A model generated the notes under the pieces. The model was not told where the DNA came from and did not search any database. It saw only the letters and a program-made list of their open reading frames with translations. Source: Didemnitutus sp041906465 (GTDB lineage Bacteria > Verrucomicrobiota > Verrucomicrobiia > Opitutales > Opitutaceae). Taken from it: DNA of 64,000 bases. Shown here piece by piece: positions 1-7,121 of the stretch. The stretch covers positions 1 through 64,000 of the forward strand of contig JAYRJE010000014.1 of the NCBI GenBank assembly GCA_041906465.1, written 5' to 3'. The first letter of the stretch is position 1. Each line of letters starts with the position of its first letter. The position numbers and the translations under genes are program-made.

Positions 1-325
1 AGCCGGCGTAGGCGTCGAGCCAGGTTTGCCACGGCGCGGAACGGGCGCGCTCGAAACGTCCGACAAATTTGAGCCAAGTGTGCAGCGTGCCGCGCGCCAT
101 CCGTCGCGTGCACGTCGTGCGTCCGAACAGGCGTCGAGTGACGCTCGACACATCCTCCCGGCGGAACGCACCGAGACCGTGCTTCAGGGACTGCGCCGTC
201 TGAATGAGGCAGCAACGATAACGCGCGATCGTCTTCGGCGCGTAGTGGCCGCGGCGCATCCCCGCGACAAACTCGTCGATGAGCCGAGCATCATCGGCGG
301 AACAAAGCATACGAGCCCGGTGCAT
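1..325 (-). CDS. Tyrosine recombinase/integrase-like protein, N-terminal part, cut by the window edge
   Basis: The minus strand is open from an ATG at 325 to base 1 without a stop. The translation contains a stretch resembling the core-binding (SAM-like) N-terminal domain of tyrosine recombinases: an acidic-hydrophobic start (LIDEFVAGM), then HYAPKTIARYRCCLIQTAQSL, whose 'apkTi..Y...l' pattern is typical, followed by a second helical block ending in W-Q-T-W-L. The catalytic C-terminal domain (R..HxxR..Y) would lie outside the window, so activity cannot be judged. An ATG at 310 is an alternative start. Repeated half-sites lie just upstream and the gene sits inside IS66 debris, so it probably belongs to a mobile element inserted there. 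The family call is moderately secure; the element type is inference. Confidence 0.55.
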   Translation of the reverse strand, partial: MHRARMLCSADDARLIDEFVAGMRRGHYAPKTIARYRCCLIQTAQSLKHGLGAFRREDVSSVTRRLFGRTTCTRRMARGTLHTWLKFVGRFERARSAPWQTWLDAYAG

Positions 326-396
326 GGCTCCGCATACTTCAGACGATAATGCTTCAACGAAAGCACCTCAAGATCGCTCATCAAAACGCGCACCGA

Positions 397-509
397 TAAT
401 CCCGACCACGGACGCGCCAATCTCAGACGATCGCGGCGCCGCGCCGCTCAGCATGTCGGAGTTATCGGCAGGTCGGGATAACGGACTTAATCCCGATGTC
501 GGGATTAAG
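397..509. repeat. Cluster of palindromic half-sites related to TAATCCCGA
   Basis: Four copies of a short motif occur here: TAATCCCGACC at 397-407, its inverse GGTCGGGATAA at 471-481, and a perfect palindrome at 486-509 made of CTTAATCCCGA, two bases, and TCGGGATTAAG. The palindrome begins exactly where the IS66 tnpB reading frame stops making sense. The arrangement fits the terminal binding sites of an element moved by the adjacent tyrosine recombinase; a REP-like repeat is the alternative. Confidence 0.5.
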
Positions 510-584
510 CCCGTCGTATTGCTTGCGCATGTCCACCGGCTCCACCGCCACGAAGATCCGGACCGAACGCGGGAAGGCCAGCAT
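462..584 (-). pseudogene. IS66-family TnpB (Orf2), truncated after about 27 residues
   Basis: The minus-strand frame from an ATG at 584 starts MLAFPRSVRIFVAVEPVDMRKQYDGL, the conserved opening of IS66 TnpB (the 'r.fla..pvDmRkg.dgL' region). A full TnpB is about 110-120 residues; here the family resemblance ends at roughly base 508, at the palindrome of the half-site cluster, and a stop follows 14 codons later. The gene starts 5 bases after tnpA ends, the normal spacing in IS66. It is a broken copy, interrupted by other mobile DNA; tnpC is not present in the window. Confidence 0.8.
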
Positions 585-588
585 CGCC

Positions 589-960
589 TCAGCTCCGCAA
601 CGCCCGCACCAGCGCGGCGAGTTCATCGACGCGGCCGCCGCGCACGGTCGTGCCGTCGGCCAAACGCACTTCGAGCCCACCGCCGCCCGTGCTCGCGCTC
701 GTCGGCAACGCCACCTCCGCGAAGCGAACCGACGCCACCGCGGGCAAACCCGCACCAGCCCGCTTCGCCGCGCGCTGCGTCCAGTTGCAGAACGTCGTAT
801 ACCGGATGCCCTCGCGCCGCGCGAACGCCCGACGCGTCAACCCGCTCTCCCGAAACGCCGCCAGCAATTGCTCGCGCCGCTCCCGTGGCACATGCTGCCG
901 CCCCGCCCGATCCCGTCGCTCCCCGTGGTGCACCAACTCCGTAGTTACCGTAGTTCCCAT
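589..960 (-). CDS. IS66-family TnpA (Orf1), helix-turn-helix accessory transposition protein
   Basis: A 123-residue protein with an N-terminal helix-turn-helix of the IS66 Orf1 type: 'LLAAFRESGLTRRAFARREGIRYTTFCNW' is the IS3/IS66 Orf1 pattern (W at the end of the recognition helix). The C-terminal half contains the conserved LEVRLADGTTVR segment. The start lies 59 bases inside the terminal repeat at 1001-1019, as expected for the first gene of an IS66 element. The gene appears intact, but with tnpB broken and tnpC missing the element cannot move on its own. Confidence 0.8.
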   Translation of the reverse strand: MGTTVTTELVHHGERRDRAGRQHVPRERREQLLAAFRESGLTRRAFARREGIRYTTFCNWTQRAAKRAGAGLPAVASVRFAEVALPTSASTGGGGLEVRLADGTTVRGGRVDELAALVRALRS

Positions 961-1000
961 CCCGCAACTCTATCAGCCTGCAACTCCCGTAACTACGAGG

Positions 1001-1019
1001 CACCGGAGGCGACGCTTAC
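1001..1019 (-). mobile_element. IS66 terminal inverted repeat (tnpA-proximal end)
   Basis: Read on the minus strand from 1019, the sequence begins GTAAGCGTCGCCTCCGGTG; GTAAGCG is the hallmark tip of IS66-family ends. It is in the correct position and orientation 59 bases upstream of tnpA. The matching far end is not in the window, so the 8-bp target duplication cannot be confirmed; the expected copy flanking this end is TCATTGAA at 1020-1027. Confidence 0.65.
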
Positions 1020-1327
1020 TCATTGAATAGGGTCTCCAAGATTTCATTGCCGCAAATTACCCGTAGCCGCTCTTGATGGTTTTTCACCGGAAACGGTATC
1101 AGATCTTCAGATCCGGGGATCCACATAGCAGCTTCTAGTGGATCGAGGCTGAGTAGCCAACGAACTCCGTTATCACTGCTCAAGATGTACGCCAGCCATT
1201 CAATCGTTACGGGTGAGGCAGGGAGTTGCCGACCCCACGACGCTGCACATCCTAAAGACTCGCTATTTTCTGCGGATCCGATAAAAGTAGAATGTAATGC
1301 GGGTTCGCGTATTCTCTCCTGAAGCAC
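1016..1327 (-). CDS. Hypothetical protein, C-terminus cut by the IS66 insertion
   Basis: A 103-residue frame with a GTG start at 1327 and an AAGAGG sequence just upstream. I do not recognise the family. The protein is mixed hydrophobic and polar (for example TIEWLAYILSSDNGVRWLLSL), without signal peptide or membrane segment, and has lower GC than the core genes. Its stop TAA (1018-1016) is part of the GTAAGCG tip of the IS66 end, so the original protein was longer and has been truncated. It lies directly downstream of the ribokinase-like gene on the same strand (27-base gap) and could have been part of that operon. Confidence 0.5.
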   Translation of the reverse strand: MLQERIREPALHSTFIGSAENSESLGCAASWGRQLPASPVTIEWLAYILSSDNGVRWLLSLDPLEAAMWIPGSEDLIPFPVKNHQERLRVICGNEILETLFNE

Positions 1328-1353
1328 GGACCTCTTGTACGCCGCAGTTTCTT

Positions 1354-2418
1354 TTAGAAAAATCCCGATGATCGCGGATTCACGATCTTGAGCACCTCCG
1401 CGAGCGTTGGGATCGCAGTCTGAACTCCCTCAAACAGGGTGGAGAGCCCGGCAGCTACGTTGGCCTGCCATAAGGCCGCTTGCCAATCCATGCCATGTGC
1501 CAGACAGACCGCCAGAGATCCGGCAAAGGTATCGCCCGCGCCCACGGTGTTCTTTGGGACCACGCGATGGGTCGGGACGGAGTGAACCTCGTTCGCGGAT
1601 ACGTGCAGCGTGGGCTCGCTGCCTTGGGTGATCACCAAGTTTTGGATCTGGTGACGCGCAAGGAGTTCGATCCGCCTTTCGGGCTGCATCTGCATCAGGC
1701 TGACGGCAATCACGCCGAAGAAGTCCTCCAACTCGTGCTCATTCACAATTACCGTGTCAACGGGCACCCTCCATGTGAACTGTGCGTGGAACGGCGAGGC
1801 ATTGAGGACCGACCGCACTCCTTTCGCGTGGGCCATCTGGAGCGCAGCCTCCACCGCAGCGATGGGGCTTTCCAATTGAGCCACCAGGGCGTCCGCACCA
1901 TCTAGGCAACCGGCCAATGATCCAAAGACTTGGTTGCGGTCGAGACGTTCATTCGCGCCTCCGCTCACCACGATCATGTTCTCGCCTCGACTATCCACAT
2001 AGATGTGCGCGGCACCCGTTGCCACGCCAGTGATTCGCCGAATCTCTGCCGTCTGTACCCCAATATTCTTGAGGTACCGGCAATAGCTTTCCCCATCCGC
2101 ATCGTCGCCAACGCAGCCGATGAAGAAAACCTCAGCCCCATGCCGCGTCGCTGCGACCGCTTGGTTCGCCCCCTTGCCGCCGAACTCAGTTCGCCCTTCC
2201 TGCGCCAACACGGTTTGCCCGGCTCGGGGCAATTCCAGGACATTCCAGATGTAGTCGACGTTAAGGCTGCCCACGACGGCGACTCGCGGGCGCCGCCCGC
2301 CTTTGTATGAGTCGGGATTCATGACCGTTCGAATACGCGCACCGGTAGAGACCGAGTTAGGCCTGGGATCTTTGGAGACGATTTTTTCATCGGCTAATTG
2401 CTCGGGCGATTCAGCCAT
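1354..2418 (-). CDS. Ribokinase-like PfkB-family carbohydrate kinase
   Basis: PfkB-family sugar kinase that would phosphorylate the pentose brought in by the adjacent ABC transporter. Signature 1 (GGKGANQAVAA, with FGGKGANQ as in ribokinase) is near residues 78-88, and the C-terminal ATP/anion-hole signature reads KNTVGAGDTFAGS. The usual first acidic residue of 'DTxGAGD' is Asn here, while the catalytic Asp of GAGD is kept. The longest reading (354 residues) overlaps the permease gene by 25 bases and has an atypical 30-residue N-terminal extension; an ATG at 2322 would give 322 residues, closer to the usual ribokinase size (about 310), and may be the real start. Last confirmed gene of the sugar operon. 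Substrate is inferred from context: ribose or arabinose-type pentose. Confidence 0.85.
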   Translation of the reverse strand: MAESPEQLADEKIVSKDPRPNSVSTGARIRTVMNPDSYKGGRRPRVAVVGSLNVDYIWNVLELPRAGQTVLAQEGRTEFGGKGANQAVAATRHGAEVFFIGCVGDDADGESYCRYLKNIGVQTAEIRRITGVATGAAHIYVDSRGENMIVVSGGANERLDRNQVFGSLAGCLDGADALVAQLESPIAAVEAALQMAHAKGVRSVLNASPFHAQFTWRVPVDTVIVNEHELEDFFGVIAVSLMQMQPERRIELLARHQIQNLVITQGSEPTLHVSANEVHSVPTHRVVPKNTVGAGDTFAGSLAVCLAHGMDWQAALWQANVAAGLSTLFEGVQTAIPTLAEVLKIVNPRSSGFF

Positions 2419-3359
2419 CGCGCCATCCAGCGGGTACGCGCTGCCTCGGCCGCCACGGCGCAGATGATCACCGCTCCGGTCACGACGCGTTTGATCGGTT
2501 CCGAAGCCCCAAGGTGGGCAAGACCGGCCTCAAGCGTCGCGATGATAAGCACCCCAACAAAGGTTGCGAGCATCGAACCGCGTCCCCCGAGTAAACTCGT
2601 CCCGCCGATGACCGCGGCAGCTATGGCGGAGAGTTCAAGCCCAGCCCCGGCATTGGGATCCGCCGCGCCCAAGCGCGACACCTGGCAGAGGCCAGCCGCA
2701 GCCGCGACCAACCCCGACAGTACGAAAACAGCCATGCGCACTTTCCCGGGCGATAGGCCGACAAGCCGAGCCGCTTCCTCGTTCGTGCCGACGCCAATGA
2801 CATGGCGACCGAACACGGTGCGGGTGATGACAAAATGCGCCGCCAGGACGCCGCCCACCGCAATCAGAAAAGCGACCGAGAGACCGAGTCCGGGCAATGT
2901 TACCTGAAGCACGCCGAGGCGATCTCCCAGATATTTCGTCTGCGAATCCGTGGCGAGGTACGCGAGGCCACGGGCACCCTCCAGGAGGCCAAGCGTGACG
3001 ATAAACGAAGGCATCTTGAGCCAATTCACCAGGGTTCCGTTGACCGAACCGCAAACGGCGCCGGCACCCAAAGCGGCCAAAGCCGCCAGCGGCACCGGCA
3101 CTCCGCGATCCACGACGAGCCATCCGAAAACGGCTCCGGCAAGGGCCGCCACTGAGCCGATGGACAGGTCGATCCCACCGGCCATGAGCACGAACGTCAT
3201 CCCCATGGCCGCCAGCGCCAAGGGCGGGATGCGATTCGCCACGGTGTTTACCGTCTGCGCGGACCAGAAGTGATCGCTCATCGCACTGAAAAACGCGATC
3301 AAGACGCCCAACAACAGGGCAAGGAAAAGGAAGTCAGCCGAGCGGCGCAGGGTACTCAT
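2394..3359 (-). CDS. ABC sugar transporter permease, RbsC-type
   Basis: Inner-membrane permease of the ribose/xylose/arabinose ABC class (BPD_transp_2). The 321-residue protein is mostly hydrophobic, with about eight to ten membrane segments, and carries family motifs such as MTFVLMAGGIDLSIGSVAAL in the first half and AAAVIGGTSLLGGRGS in the second, the region contacting the ATPase. The ATG at 3359 overlaps the ATPase stop (ATGA), suggesting translational coupling; a longer frame to 3401 exists but would overlap the ATPase by 46 bases and lacks sense. Works with the ATPase and the binding protein encoded just upstream. Confidence 0.9.
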   Translation of the reverse strand: MSTLRRSADFLFLALLLGVLIAFFSAMSDHFWSAQTVNTVANRIPPLALAAMGMTFVLMAGGIDLSIGSVAALAGAVFGWLVVDRGVPVPLAALAALGAGAVCGSVNGTLVNWLKMPSFIVTLGLLEGARGLAYLATDSQTKYLGDRLGVLQVTLPGLGLSVAFLIAVGGVLAAHFVITRTVFGRHVIGVGTNEEAARLVGLSPGKVRMAVFVLSGLVAAAAGLCQVSRLGAADPNAGAGLELSAIAAAVIGGTSLLGGRGSMLATFVGVLIIATLEAGLAHLGASEPIKRVVTGAVIICAVAAEAARTRWMARWLNRPSN

Positions 3360-4879
3360 TTCAATTTTGCTCCCCCCGTGGGTGTGAATCCGGCAAAGCA
3401 AGCAGACATAAAATCCCGTGTGTTGAGCGATTCCCGGGTGAAGGAACGCGCCGCCGTGCCGTTTGAGAGTACGATCACGCGGTCACAAAGGGTGGCCAAT
3501 TCTTCGTAGTCGCTGGAGGCAACGAGGATACCTGCGCCTGCGTTGGCAAGATGGCGCAGGCGATCATAAATGCCCTGCCTCGCGGCCACATCCACGCCGC
3601 GGGTGGGTTCGTCGAGGAGCCAGAGCGCAGCCCCACAGGGGAGCCACCGACCGATGACGACCTTCTGCTGGTTGCCACCGCTTAGTTCGGCTATGGGCTG
3701 ATCGGGATCGGCATAGCGGACCCGCATATCCTCTAGGAGTCGGGCCGACTTGATGCGCTCGGCCGTGCGGTCAATCCAACCGGGCAAGCCACGACGCTCG
3801 GGCAAGCGCATGAGGGCTGCGTTGTAGCTTACGGCCAGCGGCGCAAAGATCCCATGCTGCTTCCGGTCCTCTGGCACAAAGGCCACCCCCTTGCGCACGG
3901 CATCAACCGGAGAGTGGGGCACAAATTCGCTCTCGTTCTCGCCAAGCAGTGTTCGGCCCGAGGAACGCCGATCGGCCCCGTAGATGGCGCGTAGCAGTTC
4001 CGTTCGCCCGGCGCCAACGAGTCCACCGAGGCCGACAATCTCACCGCTGTATACGTCGAGCGAGACGCCGCGCACCGCGGCGCCGACATGCAGATCTATA
4101 ACGCGCAGCGCTGGCCATGTCTTGGTGGAATTCCGTGCCAGCGGGCTCGGGTTGGCGGCGGACCCCGCCATCAACTGAATCAGCTGTTCGCGAGGCGTTG
4201 CCGCCGACAGCGTGGCCACAAGCTGGCCGTCCCGCAGCACACTCACGCGATCGGCAAGCTGGCTGATTTCCTCCAAGCGGTGGCTGATGTAGAGGATCGA
4301 TGTCCCCGCAGCGCGGAATTCGCCCAGCACATCGAACAAAACCTTGGCTTCGGCGCCCGACAAGGCCGCCGTGGGTTCGTCGAGGATCAAGACCCGACAC
4401 CGTTGGGCAAGGCCCGCGGCAATTTCCACAAGCTGCTGTTGCCCCACGCCCAAAGATCCGGCCGGCATGCTCGGGTCGAGGCGCCCCAAGCCGACCCGGC
4501 GCAGCGCCTGCGTCGCGTGCTCATGGAGTCTCCGGTGGTCCACGATTCCAACCCGCGAAGGGAGCCCCCCGAGGAAGAGGTTTTCCGCGACGGAAAGCGT
4601 GGGAATGATGCTCAACTCCTGAAGCACCATGACAACGCCGCGTTCTTGAGCTGCTTGCCGTGACGCCACGGCGTAGGGTTCGCCATCTAGGGAAAGGGCG
4701 CCGTCGTCTGCCGCCGTGAGGCCGGCCAGGATCTTCGACAGCGTCGACTTGCCGGCACCATTGCCACCGATCAGCGCATGGATCTCGCCGCTCGCGACCT
4801 CGAGATCGAGGCTGCGAAGGACAACGTTCTGGCCAAACGCTTTCTTCAGGCCGGTCGCCTTGAGTCGCGTCGCGCCCAT
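3356..4879 (-). CDS. ABC sugar transporter ATPase, RbsA-type double-cassette
   Basis: A 507-residue protein of two fused ABC domains, the layout of RbsA/XylG/AraG. The first domain has Walker A GGNGAGKST (about residues 38-46), signature LGVGQQQLVEIA and Walker B VLILDEPTAAL. The second has LSGGNQQKVVIGRWL and LWLLDEPTRGVD, while its Walker A region (GLGGLVGAGRTELLRAI) is degenerate, as is normal in this class. It powers import through the downstream permease. Starts 6 bases after the binding-protein stop and ends in a 4-base overlap with the permease, so it is the middle of a tight operon. Confidence 0.93.
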   Translation of the reverse strand: MGATRLKATGLKKAFGQNVVLRSLDLEVASGEIHALIGGNGAGKSTLSKILAGLTAADDGALSLDGEPYAVASRQAAQERGVVMVLQELSIIPTLSVAENLFLGGLPSRVGIVDHRRLHEHATQALRRVGLGRLDPSMPAGSLGVGQQQLVEIAAGLAQRCRVLILDEPTAALSGAEAKVLFDVLGEFRAAGTSILYISHRLEEISQLADRVSVLRDGQLVATLSAATPREQLIQLMAGSAANPSPLARNSTKTWPALRVIDLHVGAAVRGVSLDVYSGEIVGLGGLVGAGRTELLRAIYGADRRSSGRTLLGENESEFVPHSPVDAVRKGVAFVPEDRKQHGIFAPLAVSYNAALMRLPERRGLPGWIDRTAERIKSARLLEDMRVRYADPDQPIAELSGGNQQKVVIGRWLPCGAALWLLDEPTRGVDVAARQGIYDRLRHLANAGAGILVASSDYEELATLCDRVIVLSNGTAARSFTRESLNTRDFMSACFAGFTPTGGAKLK

Positions 4880-4885
4880 TGCCGG

Positions 4886-5827
4886 TCAGCGCGTGATCAC
4901 GTCCACTGGGGTGGAGAGATCCGATCCGGTTTGCTTTTGGCGCAAGGCCTCCAAGGCGGCCTCAATTCCAAAGACCGCCAGCTGATCTCCGTGCTGATCG
5001 GCCGTGGCGGTGACCGCACCCGAGGCAATCAGGGCACCCATGGCCTTGATGTTGTCGAAGCCGGCAATCAACACCCGACCGTCGCGGCCGGCAGCCTTGA
5101 CGGCAGCCACCGCCCCCAGCGCCATGTTGTCGTTGGCGCAGAAGATCGCCTTGAGATTCGGATGGGCATTGAGGAGTGAGCCCGCCACGGTGTTGGCCTT
5201 TTCCATCTCCCACTGACCGCTCTGGACGGAGACCAGATTCAAGCTGGCCGCCTGGATGGCATCCTCGAAACCCAGGCGCCGCTGCCGGCCATTATCGGCG
5301 GTCGGAATGCCCTCGATGATCGCGACCGCATCACCTTTTTGCAGCTGGGCGGTGACCACGCGTCCCACTGCCAGGGCGCCAGCGCGGTTATCGGGCCCAA
5401 CAAAGGGAACCCTTAAGCCCGATTCTTGCATCGCTGCGGCATCCAGGCGGTTGTCGATATTGATGACGACAATCCCGGCATTCTGGGCTCGCTTGAGCGC
5501 CGGAATCAGCGCTTTGGAATCAGCCGGCGCGATGACGATCGCCGACACCTGCATGGCGACCATCTGATCGACCAAGGCAACCTGCTCGGAAAGGTCGGTC
5601 TCGTTCTTGATGCCATTCGCGATCAGGTCGTACACGTTGGCGTGCGCCGCTTGGTGGGCTTTCGCGCCTGCCGCCATCGTACCAAAAAACTCATTCGCGA
5701 GAGACTTCATCACCAAGGCGACGCGTGGCCTGGAAGCTGAAGTGTCGGGGGCCTTGCTACAGGAGTTAAGAAAACAACCGCCGGCAACTAGAGCCAACGC
5801 CACGCAAAGAGGAGGGAGGGATTTCAT
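4886..5827 (-). CDS. Periplasmic sugar-binding lipoprotein of the ribose ABC transporter type
   Basis: Solute-binding protein (Peripla_BP_4 fold, RbsB-like), 313 residues. The N-terminus MKSLPPLCVALALVAGG is a signal peptide; Cys18 and Cys23 follow, so lipid anchoring is likely (VAGGC or LNSC box). The mature part starts with RPRVALVMKSLANEFFGTM, the sugar-contacting first strand of this family, and contains the typical hinge pattern 'AIIEGIPTADNGRQRRLGFEDAI' and 'AIFCANDNMALGAVAAVKAAG'. First transporter gene after the LacI regulator; a LacI-type palindrome lies 65 bases upstream. The sugar cannot be read from sequence; pentose is the best guess from the GH127 and kinase neighbours. Confidence 0.9.
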   Translation of the reverse strand: MKSLPPLCVALALVAGGCFLNSCSKAPDTSASRPRVALVMKSLANEFFGTMAAGAKAHQAAHANVYDLIANGIKNETDLSEQVALVDQMVAMQVSAIVIAPADSKALIPALKRAQNAGIVVINIDNRLDAAAMQESGLRVPFVGPDNRAGALAVGRVVTAQLQKGDAVAIIEGIPTADNGRQRRLGFEDAIQAASLNLVSVQSGQWEMEKANTVAGSLLNAHPNLKAIFCANDNMALGAVAAVKAAGRDGRVLIAGFDNIKAMGALIASGAVTATADQHGDQLAVFGIEAALEALRQKQTGSDLSTPVDVITR

Positions 5828-5891
5828 GCGAATTGGAATCTTGGTTCGGGACCGAAATGGGACGGTCCAAAGTTGCTTCAGGTTTGCTTAG

Positions 5892-5903
5892 GCAAACGTT
5901 TGC
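5892..5903. promoter_or_regulatory. Probable LacI-family operator upstream of the binding-protein gene
   Basis: GCAAACGTTTGC is a perfect 12-base palindrome with the central CG step typical of LacI-family operators. It lies in the 140-base gap between the regulator gene and the transporter genes. On the minus strand it can be placed between a possible -35 TTGGAT and -10 TAAGCA (17-base spacing), the position expected for repression; those boxes are weak. No terminator is evident in the gap. Confidence 0.6.
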
Positions 5904-5967
5904 GTAAATCCAAAAAACCTTACGGCTGGATTCTCATTAGGAGCCCACTATTATTAACTCATCATAT

Positions 5968-6969
5968 TTATACCGAACTTCTTATAATAAGTTTTGGCTT
6001 AAGGCAGATCAGGGCAGCCTCTGCGTTGGGGTGTGTAAGGCGACGCATTAGCAGTTCAGCCGCCTTCTGACCAACTTCGTAGGCGGGTTGCTGTACGACC
6101 GTCAGCGGAGGATTGAACACGGCAGCGAGTGGCACATCGTCATACCCGATCAGCGCAACCTGGCTGGGAATCTTGAGGCCACGGCTAAAGATGGTCTCGA
6201 TGGCACCCATCAGCATCAGATTATTGCAGGCAAAAAGAGCGGTCGGTGGAAGGGTGGAGGATAGAAGCTCTTGAGCGATTACGCGACCAGCCTCTTGCTT
6301 GAAATTGCCAAAGCGTATCAAGGTTTCGTCGACGGGAACGCCCGCTTCCCTGTGCGCACGGCGAAATCCCTCCAGCCGTCCGCGCCCCGTCGAGGAGTCA
6401 ATCGGACCTGAAATCAATCCTATGCGTCGATGCCCCTTGGACAACAAAAGCGCCGTGGCTTGGAATCCACCCGCTTCGTTGTTCACCTCAACCTTATCGA
6501 CGGTGCGGTCATTGAGGCTGCGATCCACGCAGACGACGGGTATCCCGTTCTGCTTCACCCTAAGCACATCGGGATCGTCTTCGTGGGCCGGTGGGAGAAT
6601 GATGCCATCGACCGACTCGGCCTGCATCACATCGAGGTAGAACCGCTCCTTGGCCGGATCCTCATCGTAGTTGCATAGCATCACTCCAAAATCGTTCGCG
6701 TAGGCGGTGTCTTCCACGCCGCGAGCCAGATCCGCGAAGAAGGGGTTTTGGATATTAGGTATGATGAGCCCGATCAGGTGCCGCTTGCCTCCCCGCGCCC
6801 GGAGCCGACGAGCCACGCGATTGGGTACGTAGCCGAGTTCCTTCATGACCCTCCGAACGTGAGCCTGGGTTTCTTTGCCGATACTGCCGGTCTGAGTGAT
6901 CGTGCGCGAAACCGTGGAAATCGAGACTTTGGCCCGCTTGGCCACGTCGACTAGGCTCGGCTTCTTCAT
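5968..6969 (-). CDS. LacI-family transcriptional regulator
   Basis: A 333-residue regulator: N-terminal LacI helix-turn-helix (VDVAKRAKVSISTVSRTI, residues 7-24) followed by the hinge helix segment PNRVARRLRARGG, then a periplasmic-binding-protein-like effector domain with the family landmarks LIGLIIPNIQNPFFADL, FACNNLMLMGAIE and LIGYDDVPLAAVFNPPLTVVQQP. It most likely senses a free or phosphorylated sugar and represses the transporter genes immediately downstream and perhaps the GH127 gene upstream. Palindromes at 5892-5903 and 6996-7007, on both sides of the gene, suggest autoregulation. No Shine-Dalgarno sequence precedes the ATG. Confidence 0.95.
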   Translation of the reverse strand: MKKPSLVDVAKRAKVSISTVSRTITQTGSIGKETQAHVRRVMKELGYVPNRVARRLRARGGKRHLIGLIIPNIQNPFFADLARGVEDTAYANDFGVMLCNYDEDPAKERFYLDVMQAESVDGIILPPAHEDDPDVLRVKQNGIPVVCVDRSLNDRTVDKVEVNNEAGGFQATALLLSKGHRRIGLISGPIDSSTGRGRLEGFRRAHREAGVPVDETLIRFGNFKQEAGRVIAQELLSSTLPPTALFACNNLMLMGAIETIFSRGLKIPSQVALIGYDDVPLAAVFNPPLTVVQQPAYEVGQKAAELLMRRLTHPNAEAALICLKPKLIIRSSV

Positions 6970-6995
6970 GGGAGGCAGGACTCTTGCCGCACACT

Positions 6996-7007
6996 GTTAC
7001 CGGTGAC
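6996..7007. promoter_or_regulatory. Possible second LacI-family operator, upstream of the regulator gene
   Basis: GTTACCGGTGAC is a palindrome with one mismatched pair; it matches the TGTTACCGGTAACA type bound by GntR-like LacI-family repressors. It is 27 bases upstream of the regulator's start. Its sequence differs from the operator at 5892-5903 except for the central CG. Confidence 0.4.
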
Positions 7008-7121
7008 GAGCCTCAACCTCGCGACCCGCAGACGGGGAAGCCACGCTCAGCAGACGGGAGCATACATCGCCCTAGCCCGAGAATCCAATGCGGACGGCTT
7101 CATCGAGATTGATGATCCACG

